From Yamagishiella unicocca (lineage: Eukaryota; Chlorophyta; Chlorophyceae; Chlamydomonadales; Volvocaceae), in assembly GCA_003116995.1 (NCBI GenBank), contig BDSL01000019.1, positions 682,001 through 746,000 of the forward strand: 64,000 bases of DNA, written 5' to 3'. Of this stretch, positions 1 to 11,493 are shown piece by piece (within the stretch, counting starts at the first letter, position 1; each line of letters opens with the position of its first letter). A program made the position numbers and the translations under genes. The notes beneath the pieces are model-generated. The model was given only the letters and a program-made list of their open reading frames with translations, searched no databases and was not told where the DNA came from.

Positions 1-3000
1 TGGAGCACCATTGGTGGCGGGAAGAGGAGCGGGGAGGCGGGTTGGGGCGGAGTGTTGCACCCGGCCTCGGTGGCAGGTCCCCCACGTACCTCGTCCCCTG
101 GCCCCTCCCCCCTCCCCCCTCCGCTGGTGGTGAAGGTGAATGAGTACCAGAGCGGCGACGACTGGCGGTCGGCGCTGAAGCGGGCGTACTGGAGCTTCGT
201 GTCGTACAACCCGAATGCGGTGGTGGGCAGGGGGGGGCGACGAGGGGGGGCTGGGCGCGATGGCGGGGAGCTGGGGGGAGCGGTGTGGGGCCGGAGGGGG
301 CGGGGGGGGGAAGGTACCCTGCACGAGCCCGCACCCCCCTGCCTGCAGCGACACAGCAGTCCCTCCTCCCCACCGAGTTGGGCGTGAATCGCCTCCCAAG
401 CCTAAGCTAAAGAACTGCCATGCCAATGCCCGACCCCGACCCCGACCCCGTCCTCTTGCTTGTCGCGAGCGCAGAACCTCCCCATGCTCCCGGACGCCAG
501 CACCGTCAACATGCCCGCCGTGTCGCTGGCCGTGCCGGTGGCCTCCGCGCTGGTGGTCCTGCTGCTGTCCACACTGTACGAGTTCAAGAAGCACCGCCAG
601 CACCGCAGCCTGTTCGGGAAGGTGGTGGCGCCAGGACCCTTCGAGGACACCACGCTGCTGGTGAGGGGCGGTGACACGTGCGGAGGAGGGGGGTGGGTAC
701 GGCGGCACGTGAGGGCGGGGGTACGGCGACATGTGCGGAGGAGGGGAAGGATATGGTGGCACGTGCAGAGGAGGGGGGTACGGCGACACGTGCGGAGGAG
801 GCGGGTACGGCGACAGTTGCAGAGGAGGGGGTTACGGCGGAACGTGCGGAAAGGGGAGGGTGCGGCATGGTCTGGCCTGCTGGCAGGGCCGCGTGAGGAG
901 CGGGCTGCGCTGGCAAGTAACCCGCGACCCGCCTCCCTCCTGCGCTCCTCACCCACCCTCTTCTCCCCTCCTGCCCCCCTCTCCCCCCTCTCCCCCCCCC
1001 CAGGTCACCGACATCCAGGACAGCACTGCGCTGTGGGAGATGCTTCCCTCCGCCATCATGGACCGAGCGATCAAGGAGCACCACACGGTGGGGGTGGGGA
1101 GGGGGGAGGAGGGGGCCAGGAGGGGCAGGGGTCGAGGGATGTCGGGGGGTGTCGGGGGAAGGAGTTGGGGTTTGGGAGCCGTTCGGTGGATTGCGGACTT
1201 CGGGCGCCTCGATATCATCGACACGATGCCAGCTCCACCCCCCCCCCGGGGCGCAGGGGCCCGCTCTGCTCCGTTTGGCCTCAAGCCCGCTGCACCCACC
1301 CACCCACCCACCCACCCACCCACCCACCCACTCCGCGCCCGCAGTGCCTGCGCAAGCTACTCCTGAAGCACAGCGGCTACGAGAGCGCCACCGGTGAGGC
1401 CATGGCAGCATCTGGGGTGGGAAGGAGCGGGCGGTTGAGGAGGGGGAGGAAGCCGGTGAGGGGGTTCGAGGGAAACCCGTGGATGTCCGAAAAAAATCGT
1501 TTAAAACAGAAGTTTTGAGATGCATGCGGGAGAACTGGGTTGGGGATACGAAAGCCGAAGGTCGTAATATGACCTTTGGCGGCTAAGCTATATCGGCTAC
1601 GGCGAGACGAAAGGAAGCGAGGACCCCGCGCGACGCACGTAAACTTTTCGCAGAACCGGTTTTGGGCGCTAGCAGGAGAACTGTGGGAGTTGGTGCGCTA
1701 TGGGAGAGCGGACATCGCGGTCCGGTCCCAGTCCCAGTCCTAGTCGGAGTCCCAGTCCCGACCCGCCCGAATACCGACCAGATGCGTGAGGAAGCCGGTC
1801 ATTACCAGAGAAGGTCCGCGGTCGTCCAGGAGAGGAGGCCGAAGCCGCGCCGCGCCGCCATGGGGGACGCGAAAGCCCAGACGCAGGTCCCGACGCCCGC
1901 AGACAAGAACGCAACGACTAGCAAAAAACTACCAGAACAGAGGCCCAACCCAGCGGCGGAACTCACCTGACCAGGGCCCAGAGCGGGTGGGGAAGGCGGT
2001 CGACGCGAAGCATGCGGGCAAGGGGCAGCAGGGGGCGTTAGGAACAACATCCAGGCGCGGAGCGGGTGGACAGGGGTCAAAGCAACGAAGAGGCCCCAGC
2101 GGCGCGGCGAAAGAGGCGGAGGCAGGAAAGGGGAGGACGGATATACGGGGAGACGGGGACGCGGGCTGGTACGGCGGCGTACGGCGTTGTACGGCGGAGG
2201 CCTGTATGACGGAGGGAGGAAGTGAGAAAATATGGGGCGTGAAGATGCGGGACAGGGGGGCAAGGCGAGCAGGCGAGGAGACGGTGAGGGGGGTGGGCGG
2301 GCGGGGGGGTGGGGCTCTCTTGAGCCCATGGGAAGTGGAAGCGGGGTAGGGAGCGGGGCGCGTGAAGGCCGCTGGTGGTGGGGGTGGGGGCGAAGGTGCG
2401 GGAGGGGTTGGTCGATGGGCTCGGTGTCGGATCACTGTACCCTCCTGCCCGCCCACGCGCGTGCAAGGCTCCTAACACCCCCTCCCCCATACACTTTCAC
2501 CGCCCTCGGTTTGTCGGCCCTGGATTCGCGGATTCTCTTATCACACACCCCTCCTCCCCTCCCTCCTCCCCACCCAACTTCTGTTTCAAACGGTTTTTTC
2601 GGACATCCACGGGTTTCCCTCGAACCCACCCAACTCCCCTCCCTCCTCCCCTCCCTCCTCCCTTTCCTCCTCCCCTCCCTGCTCCCCTCCCTCCTCCCCC
2701 CCCCCAGAGGGCGACTCCTTCCTGCTTGCCTTCCACTGCCCCGAGGACGCGCTGCTGTTCGCCATGGAGTCCCAGGTGGCGCTGCTGGAGTGCGCCTGGC
2801 CCATGGAGCTGCTGGACTGCGACGTGTGCAGGCCGTACTACGTGCTGCACAAGTGGGTGCCGGGGGGAGGGAGGGAGGGAGGGAGGGGAAAGGGAGGGGG
2901 AGGGAGGGAGAGTTGCAAGGAAGGAAGCGGGGAGGGAGGGAGGGAGAGGGGGGAGACGGGAGAGGGGGGAGACGGGAGGGGCAAAGGGGGGGAGGGGGTT

Positions 3001-6000
3001 TCGACCTGCGTCCCTCCTGCCGCTCCCACACGTGGTAGGCTGGGGTTGGGGTAGATGCTGGATGGCAGCGCTCGCACCAGCAGCGGCGGCGCCGTGACCG
3101 CCGACAAATCCGCCACCGCCGGACCTCACCCCCCCTAGATGCATAATGTCCTAAAACCCTAAACCCTAACACCCTAAAACCCTAACACGCTGACCCCCCG
3201 CGTGTCGTCTTGTAGCGACACCGACAAGCGGGCTACGCTGCTGGCTGACACCGGCGACGCTGTTGGCGGGCTGATGGCCCTGCCTCGGACCAACTCGGGG
3301 CTGTCCAACAAGTCCACCAGCGAGGACACCAGCAGCCCGCAGGTGGGCAGGGGCAGGGCTCGGGGGGGCGGGGGGGGCGAGAAGACCCGCGCACGGAAGA
3401 AAAACCTGGGGCTCGGCCCGGGGAGGGGGGCCGAGAAGACCCCGGTACATGGCACAGGAGGCGGAGGACAGGAGCTAGCCGGCGAATGGTTTTTGGGACA
3501 TGCGTTTGAGTGTGTGCATGCCGGGGGTAGGGTTTGGGGGTTGGCTGTTTGAAACGTGTGGAGGCGGCAGGGGGGACGTCGTGCTGGGGGTACGAGGAAC
3601 AAACTGCTGGCCGGGTTTGCGTGATCATGGCTCGTGGGGGGAGGGCGTCGAGGGTGGACCAGAGCAACAGTATTTATCCTCTATGAGGATAGTTTACGCT
3701 ACTCTTTTATTTAATGTTTACGCTGCTTTATCCTCAATAAAAAGCTTACTTTTCGGTGAACCGACAGAGGGGCTCGGGGGGGGAGGGGGCAAGTGGGGTT
3801 TGGTGATGTGTACTGGTGCGGGCGCAGCGGTTGGAAGCGTGCAAGGTTGGGCCGGGTCGAGGCGGTTGGCGTGCCGCTCGCCGGCTCAACCGCCTGCCTG
3901 GCCTCCGCCCTCTCCTGGCCCCATCAGCCCCATCCTGCCCTCACCTCCACCACCACCCCTCCTCCTCCTCGCTATTATGCCCATGTCGTGCAACCGGTCT
4001 GTATGCCCCCCCCCCCGCCTCCCTCCCCCCCCCGCCTCCCTCCCCCCCCCTTCAGGCCTCCAACCTGCTGAGCCCTCCCGGCTCAGAGGTCAACACCTTC
4101 CTCACCGCCTGCCAGGCCAGCTGGAAGGAAGCCACCGCAGCCACACCCAACAACGTGCTCATCTTCAGGTGTGTGTGGGGTGGCCCCGTGTGTCCCGGGG
4201 GGTGCGCCACCCTCCGGTCCTGCCTTCTCTTGGCCCATGCCTGCCCGCTTGCCGAGCTGCCTGATCACTTCACCTGACCCTACTTGTCTTTCCGCCTCGT
4301 CCGCCCCGAAACCTGCTCCGGAACCAGCCCGGCCACGCACATCCCGCAACCCGCCCCGAAACCCGCCGCGCGAAAACCCGCCCCGAAACCCGCCGCGCGA
4401 AAACTCGCACCGAAACCTGTCCCGAAACCTGCCGGCCTCAGGGGTCTCCGAGTGCGCATGGGCATGCACACCGGCATCTCGCATGAGGCTGACGTGGCGT
4501 ACAACAAGGCGGCCGCGCGCATGCAGTACAGCGGTGAGATCTTGCAGTACGGCAAGTCGGTCAGTGACGCGGCGGCTGGTGGCATGATCCTGCTGAGCGA
4601 GGCGACCTACAGGTGGGCGGCAGGTGTTGGCGGGGGGGGGTCATAAGAGAATCCGGGGGCGGCCGGGGGGGTGAGGGGGGAATGTTGGCCGGGGAGGGAG
4701 GGGGGTGAAAGGAAACATGCGGGTCGACACATGGGGGGGCCCGGTGTGTGTGGGTGTGTGTATTTGCCGCCCAACGTGCACTTGATGGGCTCTCGCCGCC
4801 CGCCCGTTGCCGTCCCTTCGTCCACCGCCCACGACGTTCCCCTCACGCCCGCTAGGTGTTGTTCCTGCCTGCGTGTCGACCCGCGGGTTTCCTCTCAACC
4901 GCCCCAACCCTCAACCGCCCCAACCCTCAACCGCCCCAACCCTCAACCGCCCCAACCCTCAACCGCCCCAACCCTCAACCGCCCCAACCCTCAACCGCCC
5001 CAACCCCTGCAGACGGCTGCCTATGGAGCGGCTGTGGGACAAGGCCATGGTCATGCACGTCGGGGAGTACAAGTGAGTGACCCGCGGGTCAGACGCCTCG
5101 CCGCTCGCATACGTGCTGTCAGCGACCTGCTGGCTGAGCCGCGAAGAGCAGCCCGCCGCGTGCTTACGTCTGGTATGAGGGCAGCACGCAAGCCGTTGGG
5201 GTGGCCGTGAACGACGATAACCGCATCCCAACGAACCCTGAGCCTGTCCGCTTCCGTCAGCAGTCTCTCCCCCCCCCTTTGGTACACCTAGACCAAGTCC
5301 TCCAGCATGCAGTTCCAAACGACTGTATCAAACGTTTCCTACTCGATTTGATCTCCTGAGTGCCGACCTACGGGTGTCCTCTCACCCCTTCCCCCCTCTG
5401 CCCGCCCTCTTCCTGCCCCTGCCCGCGTCCCGCCCCCCCTCAGGCTCAAGGACGACCTGCCCGTGCTGCCGCTGTTCCAGGTCACCGGCCGGCGCCTGAT
5501 GGGCCGCCTGGGCTACCTCGGCGGCATGAGGTTCAAGGAGCAGCTGTCGAAGGGCGTCTTCACGGCGCCGCTGGGGGCGGTGAGTGAGGTCGGAGCGCAG
5601 CGGGGTGGGGGTGGGGGACAGGGGCGGAGCTAAGGGGGTGTATAAAAACCGTTTTACGCAAGCTGGGGGGGGGCACCTGGAGGCGGGCGGGGTGGGGGAC
5701 ACGTGCGCAGCCGTCCCCCCCCTCCCCGCCACCTGTCCCTAACCCAACCCCGGCTCAGCGCCGTCCTGCCCTCAAACCCCTTCCCTCTCCCCTCCCCCTC
5801 TACGGTTTCCCTTGCAAACGCCCTCCCCTCCCCTCCCCTTCTTACGCATAGTTTTACGCGTACACGGGCTTTCGAAGCGCCTGTACGCTTACTGGGTTAA
5901 GGGTTTAGGCTTACTGGGTTTACAAACCCTTAATCCAGTTTAAACCGTGCGGGCGTGTCCCCCCCACCCCCTCCAGCATGCGCCCACAAAATTGGTGTCC

Positions 6001-8125
6001 GACGGCCATGCGCCAACTATCCTATCCCGTCGCGTAAAACGAGTTTTACACACTTCCCCCCCCCCAGGTCTCCATGGCCTACCTGGGTGTCGTGGGCTCC
6101 TCCACCCTGCTGGCCTGGGACGAGGCGGTGATGCGTGAGGCGCTGGCCATGTTGCACGGCTGCGTGGCGGAGCTGGCGCACAAGTGGAACGGCTACCTGG
6201 TGGAGGCGACGGACGAGCAGGTCCACGTGGTGTTCCCGGCGGCAGCTGACGCGCTGCTGTGGGCTCTGGCGGTGCACCAGGCGCTGATGGAGCTGGGCTG
6301 GCCGGATGCGCTGCTGGATCACGAGCTGGCGGAGGAGCTCATCGTGGGGGACGTGGTGGTGTTCAGGTGGGCAGGGGGGAGGCGGACGGGAGGAGGAGGG
6401 GGGAGGAGGAGGAGGAGGAGGAGGAGGAGGAGGGGGAAGGGGGAGGAGGAGAGGGGGGAGGAGGAGAAGGGGGAAGGGGGAGGAGGAGGAGGGAAGGCGG
6501 CGCTTGGGTACTGGCGGTGTGCGGGAGTGTGGGAAGGTCCATCCACACCACGATTGCACCTCTTGCTTCCAGTCCTGCTGTTCTCTGCATTGCCGCCATC
6601 ACCAACACACACGCCTTCCCCCCCGCTTTCCCCGCTTCCCCCGCTTCCCCCCCGCTTCCCCCGCGACAGGGGCCTCCGCGTCAAGACGGGTGTGGACGTG
6701 GGCCACGCGGTGGGGGAGGTGAACGCCCTGACCGGCCGCATTTGCTACCGCGGCAAGGTGGTCTCCCGCGCCGCGCGCGTCATGCAGAGCGCTTCATCCA
6801 ACCAGGTGCTGGCCAGCTGGGAGACTTGGGCCGCAGCCATGGCCGCCAGCTCGGCGGTGCTGCAGCTGCGCGGCATCGTGGGAGACCGGCTGGGGCCCTT
6901 CAAGCTGCGAGGGGTCGCGGACAAGGTGGACATGGTGCAGATCAGGCTGCAGCGGGCGGACTTGGCGGGGGCGGACGGCTGGGCGCAGGACCTGCAGGAA
7001 GCTGGCGGCGGCGGCGAGGGGGCCGAGTCTGATGGCGGCGCCAGCGGCACCCAATCGCCCCGCGCGGGCACCGCAACCAACCTGCCGGCCGGCGGCGCCC
7101 TGGAGCGGCCGGTGTCCGCTCCGCGACCCTTCGGCTTCCTGACCGGCGGCGGTTCGCGCAGCAACACCATGCAGCTGCACGGCTCGGGTCGCACCGTGAC
7201 GGGCCCCCCGGGGGTGGGCGACGACGGCCTGGGGGGGGGGTCACCCGTGGGTCAGTCCTCCAGCCCCCGGCTGTTTGGCTCGCTGCTGCGCTCCGTGCGC
7301 GCGCAGAGCTTCACCGTGGGGCTGCTGCACCGCATGGCCGCCGGCAGGAGCCGCGGCGCGCACCGAGCCAGCATCGCCGGGCTCATCGACGGCTCCGGCG
7401 GGAGCGCCACCGTCGCCGTCACCACGGCCCGCATCTCCGGCGGCGGCACCGGCGGCAGCGGCAACAGCGGCGCCACCACGCCCACCAACCCCGGCGGCGG
7501 CGGCGCCGCCGCCACCACAGCCGGTGGCGTCGCACCGCCTCCTCCGCTGTCGCTCATCCGCACCGGCTCCACCAGCCTCCTCCGGGGCTTCCGGAGCGTT
7601 GCGGGGGGGCGCGGAGCGTCGCCCCTGGCGGCCTCACAGCCCTTCCCGTTCCCCTCGGCCCGCCGCCTGCTCCCGTCCAACTGGACCCTCGGCGGCGGGC
7701 CTTCCTCCGCCAGCAGCGGCGGCGGCTTCCTGGGCGGCGCGTCGCCGAGCCTTCGCACCTCCGGGTCCATCCCTGGAGGCGACCTGACGGCGCTTGCGGC
7801 CATGGTGGCCACGTCAATGCCCGCCAGCCGTACGGCACAGAGCTCCTCCAACAATCCCGCGTCGGCGGCGATGGAGGCGATGGAGGTGGCGATTACGGTG
7901 GGCGGCGGCGGCGGCGCGGCGGCGGCGCCGGCAGCCGTGGCCGCGCCCCACGGCGGCGCCGCCGCCGCTGTGGGCTCGGGCGCTGACAGCGTGCCGTCTG
8001 GTGAGGGCCCTGGTTGGTTCCCCGGCGAGATGCTGGCGGACGTGCTTCATGGGGTGCAGGAGGAGGATGAGAGGCTGAGCGGCAGGGGCTCCGTGGCGGC
8101 GACGCATGCGGCAGGGCGGTCGTGA
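1..8125 (+). CDS. Class III adenylate/guanylate cyclase with two cyclase domains, 5'-partial
   Basis: Exons by splice phase: <1-222, 475-660, 1004-1087, 1345-1393, 2708-2852, 3216-3342, 4056-4168, 4442-4612, 5013-5072, 5444-5579, 6068-6366, 6670-8125; about 1015 residues are visible. Makes cyclic nucleotide from ATP or GTP. The first visible residues would be the end of an extracellular N-terminal region. Exon 2 encodes one TM helix (VSLAVPVASALVVLLLSTLY), then a short linker. Cyclase domain 1 has both metal aspartates (VTDIQDST; EGDSFLLAF), then LRVRMGMHTGI and YNKAAARMQ with the transition-state Asn/Arg. Domain 2 starts at VSMAYLGVVGSST, where the first metal Asp is gone, and ends GKVVSRAARVMQ with Asn replaced by Ser, so it is probably non-catalytic. 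The last exon adds a ~380-residue Gly/Ser/Ala-rich tail. ATP versus GTP preference cannot be decided. The boundary of the first exon is uncertain because no clean acceptor precedes it. Confidence 0.85.
1462..2627. mobile_element. Non-autonomous TIR element filling cyclase intron 4
   Basis: Positions 1462-1515 and 2576-2627 are near-perfect inverted repeats of about 52 bp. The left arm contains GAAACCCGTGGATGTCCGAA and the right arm its complement, TTCGGACATCCACGGGTTTC; only a few mismatches or small indels are seen. The element occupies nearly all of the intron 1394-2707. Its interior is GC-rich and codes for nothing I recognise. It includes a short palindrome around 1558-1578 (AAGGTC...GACCTT). 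No clear target-site duplication was seen. Degenerate copies of the arm occur in other introns of the window. Confidence 0.7.
3150..3187 (+). repeat. Interstitial telomere-like CCCTAAA(A) repeat
   Basis: About five units of CCCTAAAA, CCCTAAA and CCCTAACA lie in cyclase intron 5, just before the acceptor at 3215. The 8-nt unit matches the telomere repeat known from Chlamydomonas (TTTTAGGG); the 7-nt unit matches the plant type. Shorter runs occur at 19399-19414 and 20900-20918, both in introns. Confidence 0.7.
4895..5008. repeat. 16-bp minisatellite in cyclase intron 8
   Basis: About seven head-to-tail copies of CCGCCCCAACCCTCAA run almost into the acceptor at 5012, so they also serve as the pyrimidine-rich tract of this intron. 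Confidence 0.85.
5281..5398 (+). repeat. Intron repeat family C, copy 1
   Basis: Lies in cyclase intron 9. It shares blocks with other introns: CCAAGTCCTCCAGCATGC, CAAACGTTTCCTACTCGAT and GTGCCGACCTACGGGT. Related copies are at 16798-16906 (+), 30719-30945 (-), 41585-41645 (-) and 42113-42225 (-). All five are inside introns. Copy 1 and the 30.7-kb copy are the closest pair and extend together into cyclase exon 10. Confidence 0.7.
5970..6053 (+). repeat. Intron repeat family B, copy 1
   Basis: This ~85-bp stretch upstream of the exon 11 acceptor (CAGCATGCGCCCAC, CCATGCGCC, GAGTTTTACACAC) is repeated in inverse orientation at 41430-41518 in an intron of the GT61 gene. The two stretches stay similar when both are read on the same strand. 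Confidence 0.65.
6376..6500 (+). repeat. GGA/GGAGGA purine tract in cyclase intron 11
   Basis: A run of GGA and GGGGGAGGA triplets follows directly after the donor at 6367. Nothing else is recognisable in it. Confidence 0.8.
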
Positions 8126-8337
8126 GGGGTCGAGTGTGGGGGGCGGGAGAGGAGGGAGAGGGGGAGATGGAGGGGGGCGGGAGGGGAAGGAGAGGGAGAG
8201 GGGGGGGCGGGAGGGGAGGGAGAGAAGGAGAGGGGTTGTGGGCACATCAGGTTGCGAGTGGTGTCGAGGTCCGGAGGTGCGAGGGGGCAAGGAGCTGCTG
8301 GTGAGGGGCGGGGGGAACTCAGGGGGGTTACAGAAGA

Positions 8338-8458
8338 AAACCGGTTACTTGACATGAGAAGTGTAGCTGGTGCATAGTTCTCCGACACCTGCACGCGCGC
8401 GCATGCTACTGGACTTGGGTTGACTGCTGCAAAGACTGACTCGTCCACGGTTGGTGGA
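8338..8458 (-). repeat. Interspersed repeat family A, copy 1
   Basis: About 120 bp downstream of the cyclase stop matches, as reverse complement, 22081-22205 in an intron of the DUF1997 gene. Shared blocks on the minus strand include GACGAGTCAGTCTTTGC, TAGCATGCGCGCGCG and CCGAAGACTATGCACCAG-like sequence, ending in AACCGGTT. Confidence 0.7.
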
Positions 8459-9159
8459 ACTCAGCGACGGGGAGCAAGGGATGAGGGGGCGGGGGCGGCC
8501 TGCCGGTCGGGCTCGAAGCTTGGGGCTCGGGCGCTGTATCCGCAACCCATGCCGCAACTGCCGCTGCTGCTACTGCCGGCTTCCAAGCGTCGAGGGCCGA
8601 ACCCGGCGTCAACGTTGGGACGCGCAGGGGTGATCGGGGGAAGTGGGTACGGCACTTTAGCAGGCACGTGCGCCAGTTGGCGGGTCGTGAGGGGCGGCGG
8701 AAGGCGTTTTAGGGTGGACTGATGACACCGGGCGGGGGGCCGGCGCGAATGCGGCGGCCCCCGTCCGGGCTGCGAGTGACGCCCATCGAGGCACGCGGCG
8801 GGGCCTATGCGGAGGCGGCCCCCCCGGCAGCAACCCCGGCTCGACTGACGTGTGACTTCTTGGCAGAGTGAGCCATATTACATATTCGTCTATCGTCCTG
8901 GTTGCGGCTGTTGCTGTGTGTCAGGCGGGTGTGCGGTAGCCGTCTTGTGTTGTTGCCAGGGAGCGTCAGGCGGCCGCATGCGGCGCCACTGGTGGCGCCG
9001 CTGAGGCTGATGCTGGAGCTGCGGCGGTGATAAGTTGTGAGAGGTCCTCTCGATTTGTTGGGGGGTGGCGGCTGGTGGAGGCGGGCGCTGCATGGCCGGT
9101 CGGTGCATCCCTGCACGCATAAATGGGTAGTAGTACGCATGCATGTGGGGCTGGGTGGC

Positions 9160-9232
9160 ATGCCTGCATGTCCCAGGTGCTTGCCTGCATGCCCCAGGTG
9201 CTTGCCTGCATGCCCCAGGTGCTGCCCAGGTG
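9160..9232. repeat. 21-bp tandem repeat, about three copies
   Basis: The unit TGCATGCCCCAGGTGCTTGCC is repeated in tandem with few changes. It lies in the intergenic region after the cyclase gene. Confidence 0.75.
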
Positions 9233-9257
9233 AGAGCGGGCAGGGCCTGGGTGCGGG

Positions 9258-9262
9258 TGTAA
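9258..9262 (+). promoter_or_regulatory. Candidate polyadenylation signal TGTAA (cyclase)
   Basis: TGTAA is the usual polyadenylation signal of volvocine algae. This is the first one seen on the plus strand after the cyclase stop, 1.1 kb away, so the assignment is tentative. Confidence 0.3.
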
Positions 9263-11493
9263 CGGTATAACGGTGAAAGCGATTCGGAGGTGGGGGGATT
9301 TTGAGGGGCGAACATCGGTACACGTCATTGCCGTACGCAACGTCGGCGCTAACTAACATTGTGGCACTGTGTCACGTAATTAGGAGACGCGGTGTGGTGC
9401 TTACGACGTGGAGAGGTGCACGCATCTCGGCGGCTCGCAGTGTTTTGCTTTCGGCGAGCGTGGATGTTACCGGTAGCGGCAACGGTAGCGGTGGTTGTGT
9501 CGGTTTACGGGGGTGAGGCGTCGGAGTCCCCGGAGGCTTCCCGGGAGCTCCGCGGGTGGGGTCCCTGGCGGCGGCGGCATCGCGGCGCGACGGCAACAAC
9601 TTGCGCCGTACGTCGTACGGGCGCCGTACCGGCTCCTGTCGCCGTTGGCGGCGGCGGCGGGGCCTGGGAGCCGAAGGGCTGGTGGATCGCGGGTGGCGAG
9701 ATTTGCGGATACCAGTTTAAAATCGTACATGTCGATGTTGGCGGTTAAAGCAGGAGTAGGCCGGCCAAAGCCGACAAACAGGCCGATCGGCCGGCCAGTC
9801 ACTCGATCTGGGGTTTCCGCCTCTGGCGGTAATTTGCTGTAGCGGTGCCGATAACGCGGCCGGCTGCGGGAGGCTAGTCCGGGACGTTTCTGATTGGCTG
9901 CGGCAGTCCAAGGTCGCTACTATCTGGGAAGTGGCTTTCCTGGTGTGTGTTGGGTGAAGGAATTCATCTGAGGGGGCCCATTCCGGCTGGGCCCAATCCG
10001 GCTGGGCATGGATCGGAGGCGGATATGTGGTTGGACTGCTGAAACGCTGCCCCGGTGCGACGTGAGGCACAGCCGAGTAGTGTGGGCCCGGCCTTTCGAA
10101 GGAGTGGGAGGGCGCGCCACGGCTTGGGCTCGGAGCGGCCAGTGCGGCCTGTGAAACAAGGGCATACGGGTTGAGGGGGGTGCGATGGATGGAAGGCTGC
10201 TGGTAGCAGCCGATAGGTGCATACCGTATTTAGGGGACGAGGGGCGGTGGAAGGCAAGGTGTGTGCTGCTAGGGAATATGTGATACCATGCGTCGACCTG
10301 CCATTGCGGGGTGCGTTACGACGTGGGGGTGGGGTGTGGCTCCGAAATCGTCGAGACGGCCGTTTGCTCAGTCAGTCGCTGGCTGCTGCGGCTTGATCAC
10401 TTAATATATATGTATATTTTTGCGAGTACAGCAGTGGGTGCATGCTTTTGCACCATTCGTTACGGGCGCGCAAAGGAGGGTGGGCCGCGCCTGGCCGCGT
10501 ATATTATGAACTCCTCTGTAACGCTCGAGGCCCAGCTGCTGGTGTTGCGATACACCACCTCCATGTACGTAACTGCGTCCATCGATAAAAATTAGAGGAG
10601 CGTGCGGCGCGGCGCTGAGGGACGGAGCCCGACGACTATTTAAACAACTCCGGATTACACCAATTAAGCAACTCCGCTTAGTGCTTTACAACGACGTCAG
10701 CAACGACCGGGGTCGTGCGCAAGACGTTCATCTCGTTTCCCCATTAGTCCCGTGTGGAACGGTCGGATCTGGAATGGTACGGCACTGCGTTCGCCAGACC
10801 GCAACCGCGATGGGTGATGCTGTCCGGCCTGTCCCAATTCGGTGGGTTCGGTAAGGTATGGAATTAGCTGCACTGGCTGGTTGGCCGGTGGCTGCCTGTT
10901 ACAGAAGGCAAAGGCGACACGGGTGTCCTGTGTGCAGCAGGGATTTGCCGGTTGCGGCGCGTGGCACATGCGACTGCGAAGTTACCCAAATGCAAAACAC
11001 CGAGCCACGCAGATTACAGTGCTTGAGGCTCGGGGAGGAGGGGGCCTGCAAGGGAGCTTGATAGGTCGCCCCCGGTCGGAGGTAGGAACCCATCACATTC
11101 AGCTCGTGCCCACATTGCTAGTATTGAGGACTACCTGTAGTCCACGGAAACTTGATAAGGACTGGAGGACTGGCCCGCCGCTGTGACGCACCATGAGGGC
11201 CCAGTTGGCAACGGTTAGGACTAGGCAAAACAGTCAGAGCCTAAGTATGCGCGATAAATGTGTAGCGACAGATATGACAAGGAACGGTGTAGTCTTGGAA
11301 AAGAATTTATCGTGACAACTATGCTTATGTATACGGTAACTGTGCTCCAATGCGGACAACTGGTTTGCCTGAATTATGATGCCGTGCTAAACCGCAATAC
11401 GAATATACTGTGATAAAATTTAGTATAGAAGACTAAATCTACCTCCTACCACTGCGCTTTGGTACCAGAAGGACGAACTCGCAGAGTGTAAGG

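Larger units (their letters stand above)
8126..11493. other. Intergenic region between cyclase and SDR-MDR genes
   Basis: No convincing coding exon was found on either strand. The first part is the cyclase 3' UTR; the first clear TGTAA signal is at 9258-9262, giving an unusually long UTR if it is used. It holds a repeat-family A copy (8338-8458) and a short 21-bp tandem repeat (9160-9232). GC content falls markedly from about 10.3 kb onward toward the start of the SDR-MDR gene, as expected for a promoter region. Confidence 0.6.

Noticed and set aside
460..1518. Single 352-codon frame across cyclase exon 2 and beyond
   Set aside because: Only 475-660 is real; the rest reads through an intron, where the translation turns Arg-rich and loses all cyclase similarity.
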